Shown here: piece by piece, positions 18,987 to 26,215 of the stretch
Position numbering within the stretch: the first letter of the stretch is position 1
Layout: each line of letters begins with the position of its first letter
From: a virus
Virus record (IMG/VR): IMGVR_UViG_3300046004_000818
Coordinates: 18,972 to 82,971 of that record
DNA length: 64,000 nt
Strand: one strand, 5' to 3'
The notes under the pieces: model-generated
Databases searched by the model: none
Seen by the model: the letters and a program-made list of their open reading frames with translations, nothing else
Told to the model about the DNA's origin: nothing
Position numbers and translations under genes: made by a program

Positions 18987-19486
18987 ACTACTTAGAAGCT
19001 AGGTCCAAGATCAAATCCGGTGACTTACTGGCTTGGTCACACCGTGGCTGGGGTACTTGGCATGATATCAAGATTCAAGCTGTGCGTTTCTTCACACAGT
19101 CTGAGTACAGCCATGTAGCTACAGCTTGGTGTGTAGGTGACCGGGTGTTTGTTATAGAGGCGGTACAACCTCTTGTGCGTATCTACCCACTATCCAAGCT
19201 TGGTGAGTTCTATTGGTTGCCGCTTAACTGCAACTGGAATGACAAGGCACTTGACTATGCCTTGTCAAAGGTAGGTGAGTCCTATTCACAGATGCAGGCT
19301 ATTACAGCTTTCTTCAAGACCTTGGAAAAAGAAGACTCTCTTTGGGAGTGTGCCGAACTAGCTGCTAGAGTCTCAGCCTTAGCTGGCTTCGACCTTGGTA
19401 CAGTCTATACTCCGAGCAAAGTGGTACAGAGGGCGCTTGAGCAAGGGGCAGTAACCCACCTGATAACCTCAAAAACCTCTACCTAG
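18983..19486 (+). CDS. NlpC/P60-like (YiiX-type) cysteine hydrolase, candidate lysin
   Basis: The 167-residue protein has the permuted NlpC/P60 layout: DLLAWSHRG near the N-terminus, a His in YSHVATAW near residue 44 and a Cys in WECAELAARV near residue 119. Members of this superfamily cleave peptidoglycan peptide bonds or act on lipids. It opens the lysis cassette, so a cell wall role is plausible. There is no signal peptide, so release would need a holin. A tail-associated peptidase is the alternative. Confidence 0.68.
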   Translation: MNYLEARSKIKSGDLLAWSHRGWGTWHDIKIQAVRFFTQSEYSHVATAWCVGDRVFVIEAVQPLVRIYPLSKLGEFYWLPLNCNWNDKALDYALSKVGESYSQMQAITAFFKTLEKEDSLWECAELAARVSALAGFDLGTVYTPSKVVQRALEQGAVTHLITSKTST

Positions 19487-19521
19487 TGAGGGTACAATGG
19501 TGCACCTGAGTAAGGCCGCAC

Positions 19522-19611
19522 CATGTTCAAAACCCATCCCTTGACGCCCCTGATTCGCATTCGACATACTATGTCGGACGGAGATAGTCTTAGGACAAGA
19601 AAAGATGCTTA
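19522..19611 (+). CDS. Possible 29-codon ORF before the holin-like gene
   Basis: An ATG opens 29 codons (MFKTHPLTPLIRIRHTMSDG at the N-terminus) ending in a TAA that overlaps the next start. The upstream ribosome site is weak and the ORF covers the candidate promoter at 19541. It could be a leader peptide or chance. Confidence 0.2.
19541..19570 (+). promoter_or_regulatory. Weak candidate promoter for the lysis genes
   Basis: TTGACG and CATACT are 18 bases apart, in the 118-base gap before the holin-like gene. The -10 box matches four of six positions only. Confidence 0.25.
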
Positions 19612-20018
19612 ACTGGTACGTTAAACTAAAACGAATCTTACTGATAGATGATACACTGTCAGTAAGATTTTTCTTTGCTATGTGCAGCTTTGGTTATGGT
19701 GTTGATATATGGTACGACCATGCCAAAGATCAGTCTTACCACTTGCTGTATAGCCTTGCCCCTCACTGGACTACCCCAGAAAGCTTCTGGGGTACGTTGT
19801 TTGTGTTCTATTCCATCATGCTTCTAAAAGGCATTACAGGTCAGTATGGTTACTGGCATCTAATCTTTGAGGCTATACTAGGTTGGTCCATTTGGACAGT
19901 TATGGCTATAGTTAACGTTACTATCACAGGTTATCCAGAAGCCTCAATAGGTGGGGCTATTGTAGCCACATGGTTATTAGTTAGGTATCCTACACACTGG
20001 AAGCAGCCCCATGACTGA
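19605..20018 (+). CDS. Multi-pass membrane protein, candidate holin
   Basis: The 137-residue product has about four hydrophobic segments (around residues 20-32, 60-75, 84-103 and 110-126) with basic ends, and it sits inside the lysis cassette. That fits a holin or a related membrane lysis regulator, but holin families are too varied to confirm by eye. AGGA lies nine bases before the ATG. It overlaps the next gene by eight bases. Confidence 0.5.
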   Translation: MLNWYVKLKRILLIDDTLSVRFFFAMCSFGYGVDIWYDHAKDQSYHLLYSLAPHWTTPESFWGTLFVFYSIMLLKGITGQYGYWHLIFEAILGWSIWTVMAIVNVTITGYPEASIGGAIVATWLLVRYPTHWKQPHD

Positions 20019-20316
20019 AACTGCGCTTTATCAAATTGGTGGTGGCTTTGGAGGTCTCGGCGCTCTAGTCCTGCTTATACGCTTGGTATATGTGCAATGG
20101 GTTAAGCAGAACCCCGGCATTCAACAAGCTGGAGCAAGTGTAGACATTTACATACTACTGCGTAAAGAGCTTAAAGTGCTCAGCAGAGAGATGCGCTTGA
20201 TGAAGAAGCAAGTAGCGTTACTGGAACACCTATGCCTTGAGAAGGGTATCAACGTACACGAGATATACACCAAGGCCGGGATATTCGATGAGGTCGAGGA
20301 AGACGATGACAAGTAA
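20011..20316 (+). CDS. Single-pass membrane protein of the lysis cassette
   Basis: The 101-residue protein has one N-terminal membrane segment (FGGLGALVLLIRLVYV), then a basic helical region (LLRKELKVLSREMRLMKKQ) and an acidic tail (DEVEEDDDK). One membrane span plus a charged coiled-coil in this place suggests a holin partner or antiholin. The exact role is unknown. Confidence 0.45.
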   Translation: MTETALYQIGGGFGGLGALVLLIRLVYVQWVKQNPGIQQAGASVDIYILLRKELKVLSREMRLMKKQVALLEHLCLEKGINVHEIYTKAGIFDEVEEDDDK

Positions 20317-20325
20317 GGAGTTGCT

Positions 20326-20724
20326 ATGCAGATTCAAGTTCTAAGAGAGCAGCAGGTAGGCAATGCTACTATAGGCAGTTTGCTTATCGACGGTGCTTTC
20401 CAATGCTACACCCTTGAAGACATAGTGCGTGATGGTCCCAAGGTGATGCACGAGACAGCGATTCCTGCTGGTACCTACAAAGTAATCATCAACTTTAGCA
20501 CTCGCTTCAAGCGTGAACTGCCTCTGCTTTTAGATGTGCCAAACTTTACTGGTGTTCGTATCCATCCCGGCAATACTGCAGCCAACACATCAGGCTGTAT
20601 CCTTGTAGGTACTGCAAAGTCACAGAACAGCATCCTTAACTCTGTTAAGGCCTTTACGCCCTTGTATGAGAAGATGCTCTCTGCTTGGATCAAAAAAGAA
20701 CCTATAGTCCTCAATGTCAAATGA
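20326..20724 (+). CDS. DUF5675-type protein, candidate cell wall enzyme
   Basis: The 132-residue protein matches the DUF5675 pattern I know from phages: CYTLEDIVRDG, AIPAGTYKVI, then GVRIHPGNTAANTSGC near residues 77-92. The His, Gly and Ser-Gly-Cys arrangement recalls the YkuD L,D-transpeptidase active site. Together with its place in the lysis cassette this suggests a peptidoglycan-active enzyme, but I know of no proof of activity for this family. GGAG precedes the ATG and the stop overlaps the next start. Confidence 0.72.
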   Translation: MQIQVLREQQVGNATIGSLLIDGAFQCYTLEDIVRDGPKVMHETAIPAGTYKVIINFSTRFKRELPLLLDVPNFTGVRIHPGNTAANTSGCILVGTAKSQNSILNSVKAFTPLYEKMLSAWIKKEPIVLNVK

Positions 20725-21047
20725 GCTACCTAGTACTCTACGGACCTACAATAGGACTGCTATTCCTAGCAGTCTTTGCTGTGTCCTTGGTAACCTCATG
20801 GCAAAGGCATCACCCCAAGTTCGATCTGTCGGACATACTGACGGGTGATAATGGTAGAGTTAGCTTGTCTAAGCTAGGTGAGGCGTCTGCACTTGTGGTC
20901 AGTACATGGGGCTTTGTTGTATTAACACAACAAGGTAAGCTCTCTGAGAGCTATTTTATAGGTTACATGACTGTCTGGACAGGTGCTAGAATACTCAAAG
21001 CCAAGATAGAGAGCAAATCAAATGAACCCACTAGCCCTAATTCCTAA
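20721..21047 (+). CDS. Small membrane protein of the lysis cassette
   Basis: The ATG at 20721 overlaps the upstream stop, so the 36 bases of open frame before it are discarded. The 108-residue product has an N-terminal membrane segment (YGPTIGLLFLAVFAVSLV), a short soluble stretch, and a second hydrophobic region (EASALVVSTWGFVVLT). A holin or holin-like role is possible. It overlaps the spanin gene by 26 bases. Confidence 0.5.
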   Translation: MSYLVLYGPTIGLLFLAVFAVSLVTSWQRHHPKFDLSDILTGDNGRVSLSKLGEASALVVSTWGFVVLTQQGKLSESYFIGYMTVWTGARILKAKIESKSNEPTSPNS

Positions 21048-21531
21048 ATCTGCTTACGCAGTAGTCATAGCCATGCTAATGGCTACTAGCTGTAGCCTGC
21101 ACTGGGATAACCAAGGGTTGGTGGTAGATATAGCTAAAGAGAAAGTAGTGGTGGCAGACTTGAAAGCTGCTATCAAAACTGCTGACGCTAAGGCTGCTGC
21201 AGAGTCTGCCACCCTGACCAAGAAAGTACTAGAGGCCCAAAATGCTGCAAAGAAACGTGAAGCTATCCTGCTTGCTGATGCTAAGTCTGCCAACACTGCT
21301 CTTGATGGGTTGCGCTTGTCCATCGCCACCGCCAAGTCCTCCTACAATATCGCTAACGTACCCACCTATGCCAGTACTGAGCTTACAGATACCAGCCTCA
21401 AGCTACTCGACCAATGCTCAGAAAGATACACAGTCTTGGCAGCAACAACTGATATCTACGCCAGCTATATCCAAGAAGTAACACAGGCGTGGCCTGTGTT
21501 ACCTATGGTTAAAGCTGTATCACCTGAGTAG
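21022..21531 (+). CDS. Rz-like inner membrane spanin subunit
   Basis: The 169-residue protein has one N-terminal hydrophobic segment (SAYAVVIAMLMATSC) followed by a long Ala/Lys/Glu coiled-coil (residues about 35-100), the architecture of i-spanins. A second gene encoding an Rz1-like lipoprotein is nested in another frame. The pair would bridge the periplasm and fuse the membranes at the end of lysis. The 3' end overlaps the convergent SbcC-like gene by 23 bases. Confidence 0.82.
   Translation: MNPLALIPKSAYAVVIAMLMATSCSLHWDNQGLVVDIAKEKVVVADLKAAIKTADAKAAAESATLTKKVLEAQNAAKKREAILLADAKSANTALDGLRLSIATAKSSYNIANVPTYASTELTDTSLKLLDQCSERYTVLAATTDIYASYIQEVTQAWPVLPMVKAVSPE
21242..21481 (+). CDS. Rz1-like outer membrane spanin lipoprotein, nested in Rz
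   Basis: The 79-residue product begins with basic residues and a hydrophobic signal (LSCLLMLSLPTLLLMGC), giving a lipobox LMGC with Cys24 as the lipidated residue. A Pro-rich stretch (PSPPPSPPTISLTYPPMP) follows, as in lambda Rz1. It lies wholly inside the Rz-like gene in a different frame, the classical embedded arrangement. This implies a Gram-negative host with an outer membrane. Confidence 0.85.
   Translation: MLQRNVKLSCLLMLSLPTLLLMGCACPSPPPSPPTISLTYPPMPVLSLQIPASSYSTNAQKDTQSWQQQLISTPAISKK
21478..21502. terminator. Perfect hairpin where convergent transcripts meet
   Basis: GTAACACAGGC and GCCTGTGTTAC form an 11-bp stem with a 3-base loop, at the end of the spanin gene and about 10 bases beyond the stop of the convergent SbcC-like gene. 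Neither side has a strong U-tract, so bidirectional termination is plausible but may need a factor. Confidence 0.55.
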
Positions 21532-23557
21532 CAAACGCATCTGCTAGGTTGCTGTGGGTTACAACAACCACTTGATCGTAACCTGTAGCAGCTAGCAACC
21601 CCAACATAGCAGTCTCCCGTTCTTCATCCATACCTGCTGCTGGTTCATCCAGCAGCAGGTAGTCAATGGATGGCAGGAACGTCTTGCTTAAAGCCATGCG
21701 TATTGCAAGGCCCAAGGCATCTAGGGTCGATCCAGACAATCCACCTACAGGTTTGCCGCCTACAGCAAAAGAGTTGGAAGACCTTGTAACGATGCTAGGC
21801 TCTCCCCTGATCTGACTAAAGTAGGTAGAGACAGATGCAAGCACGATAGCCCAGAGTCTACCTGCTACTATTGGCCTAGCTTCACGTAGCTTCTTGATAA
21901 GAGCATTGTTTTTCTGCATCTCTTTTAGGGATTCTTCCAACTTCGCCTTAGACTCCATACTTGCTAGATAGTACCCAAGCTCAGTGTCATGCTTCTGTTG
22001 AGCCTGTTCAAGAGCATTGGCCGCATCCTTGTAGGCACCTAGGGCGGTGTTCACCTCTTGCTGCTTGAGCTTAATGGCTAACCGGGTAGCTTCCTTCTGC
22101 GCTAGCAAGCCTTGTGCCAAAATCTTTGCAGGAGTGTCAACCACCAGACCTTTGGTCTCAGTTAACAGCTTTCCCTGCCTATCTGCCAGTTCAGCATACA
22201 CACCCTTGGCCTTGTCATACTCACGCTGTAGCCGTTCACCCTCACGAATCTCAGCCACATAATCAGGCCAAACCTCAACCTGCTTGGGGACTTCGCCCAC
22301 CCAAGTCAACATCCTTGGGTACCTCTGGTCACCACGTTTCGTGAACTTCTCTGTAGCCCTATGCACAGCTTCTAATTGTGTATTTAGTTTTTGTAAATTT
22401 GTAAGAAATACTCTACGAGCTTTCTTTACCTCTAGGTCAACTGTGATTGAAGCTACCTGATCTTCAGCCTCCTTGATCTTGATAGCATTGGCGGCGTTCT
22501 TTGTGACCACCTCTGGTACATCGCTCAGGTCTTTACCGCACAGACCACAAGCTGTCTCAGTGATGATCAAAGCCTTTGCAGTAGCAGCAGCTAGCTTGTA
22601 ATGGACTATGGCATCAGTCATAAAGCCGATAGCAGCCTCGTTAGCTTTCCACTCCTTGTCAAAGTCATCTACTTGAGTAGTCACTGAGGTTGACTCCCAG
22701 AAGACCTTAAAGGCTTTCTCTTTGATAGTATGCTCCCGCATTGCTTCCAAGCCCCGCTTGGCACCCTCTATATCTACGGTAGGTGGTGTAGGTTCCACCA
22801 ATCTGTCCATAAGCTGATCCATCTCTATGGTGATCTGCTCCCAACGCTGCTCGGCTTTCACCACATCGGCAATGATAGCTCTCTGTGCTTGTTCATCAAT
22901 GGTGTCGTTTTCTTCCAGTGTTTCCAACTCTGTCTTAGCTAGCTGAAGTGCTGCTTTGGTGAAAGCAACTGTTGGCTCTAGGTCTTCTGTATCCAGCACA
23001 GGTTTCTTCAGATCATACAGCGGTGTAAGTGTATCAGTGATTTGCTTGGTGTTGCCGCTAGGTAGTTGATCCTGAATCTTTGATATGAGCATATCAAGCA
23101 GGTCGATGTTAGCCAGCTTCTCAATCAGCGGTACAGCCTCACCAGTTTCCAAGGCTCCACGTAGTCCACCTTGAGAGGCCACCATCAGCTTTGTAGCTGC
23201 GTCTGCATTGACACCGAACAGACGTTCAACATACTTGGTTACTTCTGCTTGTCCATTAGCAGTCTCCGTGCCGTTGGTGATCACTGCACCTGACTTGGAA
23301 CGCACTATCGTATAGGAGACTTGCTCGAATGTGAAAGTCAGTTCTACCTTGAGAGAACCCTCTGGCTTCTCGTAGGTAACGGTTTCTGCCAAGGTCATAG
23401 GTAACGCTCTAGCACCGAACATGGCGTACACAACTGCATGATACAAAGTGCTCTTTCCGGCCTCGTTCGCACCCTTAAGCGCAACTAACCCATCTTGAAA
23501 TTGCACAGTCAGGTCTTCGTGCTTCTTAAAGTTCTTGAGTGTGAGTTTAGTAATCAT
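21509..23557 (-). CDS. SbcC/gp46-like recombination nuclease ATPase subunit
   Basis: The 682-residue protein has a Walker A (GANEAGKST, residues 29-37), long coiled coils around a zinc-hook CGLC near residue 338, an ABC signature (GLSGSTLDALGLAIR) and a Walker B (YLLLDEPAAGMD near residue 630). This is the SMC-like architecture of SbcC, Rad50 and T4 gp46. It should pair with the metallophosphoesterase encoded just upstream to process DNA ends in recombination-dependent replication. It starts inside the stop of a 63-residue gene (ATGA). Confidence 0.93.
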   Translation of the reverse strand: MITKLTLKNFKKHEDLTVQFQDGLVALKGANEAGKSTLYHAVVYAMFGARALPMTLAETVTYEKPEGSLKVELTFTFEQVSYTIVRSKSGAVITNGTETANGQAEVTKYVERLFGVNADAATKLMVASQGGLRGALETGEAVPLIEKLANIDLLDMLISKIQDQLPSGNTKQITDTLTPLYDLKKPVLDTEDLEPTVAFTKAALQLAKTELETLEENDTIDEQAQRAIIADVVKAEQRWEQITIEMDQLMDRLVEPTPPTVDIEGAKRGLEAMREHTIKEKAFKVFWESTSVTTQVDDFDKEWKANEAAIGFMTDAIVHYKLAAATAKALIITETACGLCGKDLSDVPEVVTKNAANAIKIKEAEDQVASITVDLEVKKARRVFLTNLQKLNTQLEAVHRATEKFTKRGDQRYPRMLTWVGEVPKQVEVWPDYVAEIREGERLQREYDKAKGVYAELADRQGKLLTETKGLVVDTPAKILAQGLLAQKEATRLAIKLKQQEVNTALGAYKDAANALEQAQQKHDTELGYYLASMESKAKLEESLKEMQKNNALIKKLREARPIVAGRLWAIVLASVSTYFSQIRGEPSIVTRSSNSFAVGGKPVGGLSGSTLDALGLAIRMALSKTFLPSIDYLLLDEPAAGMDEERETAMLGLLAATGYDQVVVVTHSNLADAFATQVIQL

Positions 23558-23745
23558 AGTTTAGCAATCACAAGTTGAAGAGCTTGGGCTGCTGTAAAGC
23601 CCTCGTTGACAAAAGCAGTGTACTGCATATAGGCATGTTTAGCTGCGAATACCATACGCTGTCTGTTGACAGGTGTACCTAGCTCTGCCATAGCCTCCTT
23701 AAGTAGCTGTGCCATCTTAACAGAATCTTGTTCACTCATTGCCAT
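23554..23745 (-). CDS. Small protein between the SbcD- and SbcC-like genes
   Basis: The start at 23745 is chosen because GGAG lies about nine bases upstream. The longer frame would extend into the SbcD-like gene. The 63-residue acidic helical product (MAMSEQDSVKMAQLLKEAM) has no recognised motif. Being sandwiched between the two nuclease subunits suggests an accessory role. Confidence 0.65.
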   Translation of the reverse strand: MAMSEQDSVKMAQLLKEAMAELGTPVNRQRMVFAAKHAYMQYTAFVNEGFTAAQALQLVIAKL

Positions 23746-23749
23746 AGTA

Positions 23750-24760
23750 TTACTCCAAGTTGTGCAAAATTGCAATCTCAGCGGGGTCCAGAACCTCGCC
23801 CAAAGCGGCCCAAACATCAAATGCGCGTACTGATTCAAGTGAGTCGCTGAAGCCTTCCAGACCCTCGTTTGACGCGATCTGGACAGCGTTTGTCACGACC
23901 AAAGCGGGGCTGATCGAACGGAACTTAGCGACTGCGCTAACCACCTGTGCAGCTTGCTCTGCCGTAGCATTGCCAACCATACGAACAAACTTATGGTTGG
24001 TTACTACTGGGTCTGTCCATAGCTGCTCAGTGTACTCACCGCTTTTGTCCATCACTATGTAGTGACCAACCACACCTTCTTCGTCAATACTGGTTCCATA
24101 TTTATAGGAACAACCCTGCCAATCAGATACCGATGTGGCAATCTGATTACCCGGAAGCCGTATCTTGCCTACATGCTTGTGCTGATGCTCATGCCCACAG
24201 ATGATATGCTTAGCCTTGCTAGCTTCTACCTGTTCCTTGGTTATGTTCAAGGACTGATCCGATTGTGCAGCAAACTTGTTGTCATAGTTGACATGCAAGA
24301 ATAGGTAGTCACATTCAGGCACACCTTCCAAAGCTGCATCAAAGGCTTCCTGATTTGGAAGGTGAGGGATCACATAGCCGTAAGGCGTATCAGTAGGTTC
24401 CTTGATAAGGACTACACGACCAGCATAGCTGCTACGCAAATAGTGTAACATAGTTGCTACTAGGTCAAGGCTTGAGGCCACTCCGCTAGTCTTGCTAAGG
24501 TCATGGTTACCTGCCACTAGGTACATATTGCCTGTGGTTCTGTCCAACCAGCTAAGCAGTAGCCTGATAGTCTCTATCGCATCAGAGATATTGACCTCAA
24601 ACTTATCGAACAGATCACCCAAGATCATCAGGTCACCTTGATGCGGCAGCAATGCACCGAACTGTGTAAGCACATAGTTCTTCAGAATCCCCTTGGTCAG
24701 TACAGTGGTACCTGCACTACGTTCCACACCAATGTGGGTATCATTAAGAATGGTTAACAT
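23750..24760 (-). CDS. SbcD/gp47-like metallophosphoesterase nuclease subunit
   Basis: The 336-residue protein shows the calcineurin-like phosphoesterase motifs in order: NDTH (6-9), GDLFDKFE (about 47), GNHD (about 85) and GHEHQH (about 190). These bind two metal ions, usually Mn, and give 3'-5' exonuclease and endonuclease activity in SbcD, Mre11 and gp47. GGAGG precedes the ATG. The ATPase partner follows two genes later. Confidence 0.93.
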   Translation of the reverse strand: MLTILNDTHIGVERSAGTTVLTKGILKNYVLTQFGALLPHQGDLMILGDLFDKFEVNISDAIETIRLLLSWLDRTTGNMYLVAGNHDLSKTSGVASSLDLVATMLHYLRSSYAGRVVLIKEPTDTPYGYVIPHLPNQEAFDAALEGVPECDYLFLHVNYDNKFAAQSDQSLNITKEQVEASKAKHIICGHEHQHKHVGKIRLPGNQIATSVSDWQGCSYKYGTSIDEEGVVGHYIVMDKSGEYTEQLWTDPVVTNHKFVRMVGNATAEQAAQVVSAVAKFRSISPALVVTNAVQIASNEGLEGFSDSLESVRAFDVWAALGEVLDPAEIAILHNLE

Positions 24761-24965
24761 TTGTAACCTCCACTAATATATACTGTTTAACATCTTGAAA
24801 AGGTTCCAAGACTTCTACCAGAGTAGGTTCTTCTGTGTAGTAGGTAGCTGTGATTACTACAGCACTACCGGGATTGAACTCTATCTTTAGACTTGCTAAA
24901 TCTTTGGTAGTCAAGCCCAACCCTTTAGCAAGATCATAGCCCATTTTGTCTGATGTAGCTAGCAT
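24744..24965 (-). CDS. Small protein of unknown function
   Basis: A 73-residue protein (GLGLTTKDLASLKIEFNPGS) with a compact alpha/beta look. It overlaps the SbcD-like gene by 17 bases and the upstream gene by 7, so it is co-translated with the recombination group. No family is recognised. Confidence 0.6.
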   Translation of the reverse strand: MLATSDKMGYDLAKGLGLTTKDLASLKIEFNPGSAVVITATYYTEEPTLVEVLEPFQDVKQYILVEVTNVNHS

Positions 24966-25153
24966 GTTATGCTCACTTTCATGTCGTTAGTCCTATCTTC
25001 CAGCAATTTATTCACCATAGCCAGTAGCTCAAAAGCTTGCTCCCTAGTAACTACTATATCCAAACTGATAGGTACATAGTCAGCGTTGTTCCTGCCAAGG
25101 TCCATAGTAACTGTTCTTATGTGAGTTCTACCCTTGCTCAAGTCTATTTGCAT
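24959..25153 (-). CDS. Small protein of unknown function
   Basis: The start at 25153 follows GGAGG by eight bases and overlaps the resolvase stop. The 64-residue product begins MQIDLSKGRTHIRTVTMDLG and ends in a helix (QAFELLAMVNKLLED). No motif is recognised. It belongs to the recombination transcription unit. Confidence 0.6.
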   Translation of the reverse strand: MQIDLSKGRTHIRTVTMDLGRNNADYVPISLDIVVTREQAFELLAMVNKLLEDRTNDMKVSITC

Positions 25154-25599
25154 TTTAGCGCCTCCCAATTTACGATTAAACCTTGGAGAAGATCAGGCAT
25201 TGTGTACGCCCTTGTGTTTCTAAAATCCCACGAACCTTTGTTAAGAGTCCCGAACCAATCAAGCGGCATCAGCCTCCAGACCTCTGTCGTGCTGTGGTAC
25301 ACGATAACACCACAGATGCTGCCAGCTATTTGGCGCTTCCGCATCCTAGCTCTTTGATCTAGCTCAAAATTACCTACAGGTAATCTGTAGTCATGCGCTA
25401 CTTCCTTGACCTCAAGAAGTAGGTTACGACCTTGGTGGTACAAGACGAAATCCCCGCACCGGGGATTTGCCATTTTACCCATTGATGATCTGGCATCATA
25501 GATACGTTCGTAGGTGAAGTTAGGTAGCGACAGGTCCAGCTTCTTGAACTCCTTGTCTAGCTTTCCTTCCCCCACTTTTCCCCGGTTTGCTTCTGACAT
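25144..25599 (-). CDS. RecU-like Holliday junction resolvase
   Basis: The 151-residue product has the PD-(D/E)XK pattern of RecU: an N-terminal NRGKVGEGKLDKEF helix, RCGDFVLYHQGRNLLLEVKE with the catalytic Asp, Glu and Lys, and the following ELDQRARMRKRQIAG helix. RecU-type enzymes cut four-way junctions, useful here to resolve concatemers. The ATG at 25599 is preferred over 25611 because GGAG lies six bases upstream. It overlaps the upstream gene by 80 bases, an unusually long overlap. Confidence 0.82.
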   Translation of the reverse strand: MSEANRGKVGEGKLDKEFKKLDLSLPNFTYERIYDARSSMGKMANPRCGDFVLYHQGRNLLLEVKEVAHDYRLPVGNFELDQRARMRKRQIAGSICGVIVYHSTTEVWRLMPLDWFGTLNKGSWDFRNTRAYTMPDLLQGLIVNWEALKCK

Positions 25600-25801
25600 A
25601 TTGTTCTCCATCTCTTCTCTCGTTGACTTCTACAAAGGTGTGTCCCTTGGAAGTTTTAACTGGTGTATCCGCTGCCACCTGTGCGGTCAGTCCGTATTTA
25701 TAAATCCTAGTGGTCAGGGTATGTGCGTTGATATTGGCTCTTGCAGCTATCTCCTTAAGAGATAGCTGCTCACCGTTATACATATAACGGATGGGGATCA
25801 T
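25520..25801 (-). CDS. Helix-turn-helix protein
   Basis: The 93-residue protein contains a clear HTH (LSLKEIAARANINAHTLTTR, residues 13-32) and a basic Gly/Lys/Arg-rich tail. It probably binds DNA as a regulator of the recombination operon or as an accessory to the resolvase, whose gene its 3' end overlaps. The start overlaps the upstream stop (ATGA). Confidence 0.65.
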   Translation of the reverse strand: MIPIRYMYNGEQLSLKEIAARANINAHTLTTRIYKYGLTAQVAADTPVKTSKGHTFVEVNERRDGEQYVRSKPGKSGGRKARQGVQEAGPVAT

Positions 25802-26106
25802 GCTGTGTAATCGTCAGGTGCGCTTACAACGTAATACAAAGTAACCCTTGAAGGATTCAAGGGGCTTGCATGTTTGCCTAACCACTCTTTTAGCTCGGCT
25901 AACCCTGTCATGTCATTACAGTTGTCTATAAACAACCGTGAGCTAAGCTCAGTTATTGGTGTTTTAGTATGCCTAATCTCTTTAAGGGCTTCATCAAGAG
26001 TCATTATCAGCCCATGCGGTTCTAGCGCTCTTTGAAGCTCGTACAGTGCCTCTGTTTTGCCGCTACCTGATACGCCTTGTATCCGAATACATTTTACATT
26101 AGCCAT
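25798..26106 (-). CDS. Small P-loop nucleotide-binding protein
   Basis: A 102-residue protein with a Walker A (GVSGSGKT, residues 11-18) and a VTLYYVVSAP strand near the end. It is much shorter than known kinases or helicases and lacks an obvious lid or Walker B. It may be a minimal kinase-like or AAA-like fold. AAGGA precedes the ATG. It is the first gene downstream of the promoter at 26186-26215. Confidence 0.65.
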   Translation of the reverse strand: MANVKCIRIQGVSGSGKTEALYELQRALEPHGLIMTLDEALKEIRHTKTPITELSSRLFIDNCNDMTGLAELKEWLGKHASPLNPSRVTLYYVVSAPDDYTA

Positions 26107-26120
26107 GTTGGTTCCTTGTG

Positions 26121-26150
26121 AAGTTGATTGCCGTTGATTGTCATTGATTG
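26121..26150. repeat. Three 10-bp direct repeats (TTGATTG core)
   Basis: TTGATTG occurs at 26124, 26134 and 26144, exactly ten bases apart, so all copies face one side of the helix. They lie just downstream of the predicted start site of the leftward promoter and look like an array of protein-binding half-sites. Confidence 0.75.
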
Positions 26151-26181
26151 CAGCTATAGAACTATAGAACTATAGCTGCAA
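26148..26181. promoter_or_regulatory. Operator-like inverted repeat after thyX
   Basis: TTGCAGCTATAG and CTATAGCTGCAA are perfect 12-bp arms around a 10-base spacer that itself repeats CTATAGAA. The right arm overlaps the expected transcription start of the 26186-26215 promoter, which fits a repressor operator. It could also act as a weak hairpin terminator for thyX. Confidence 0.6.
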
Positions 26182-26185
26182 CTTC

Positions 26186-26215
26186 ATTATAGCCAGTGCC
26201 TTTCAAATGCTGCAA
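26186..26215 (-). promoter_or_regulatory. Sigma70-like promoter for the recombination operon
   Basis: On the minus strand TTGCAG is followed after 18 bases by a perfect TATAAT. The -35 box matches only three of six positions. It lies in the last codons of thyX and points at the P-loop, HTH, RecU and SbcD/SbcC-like genes. Confidence 0.55.
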
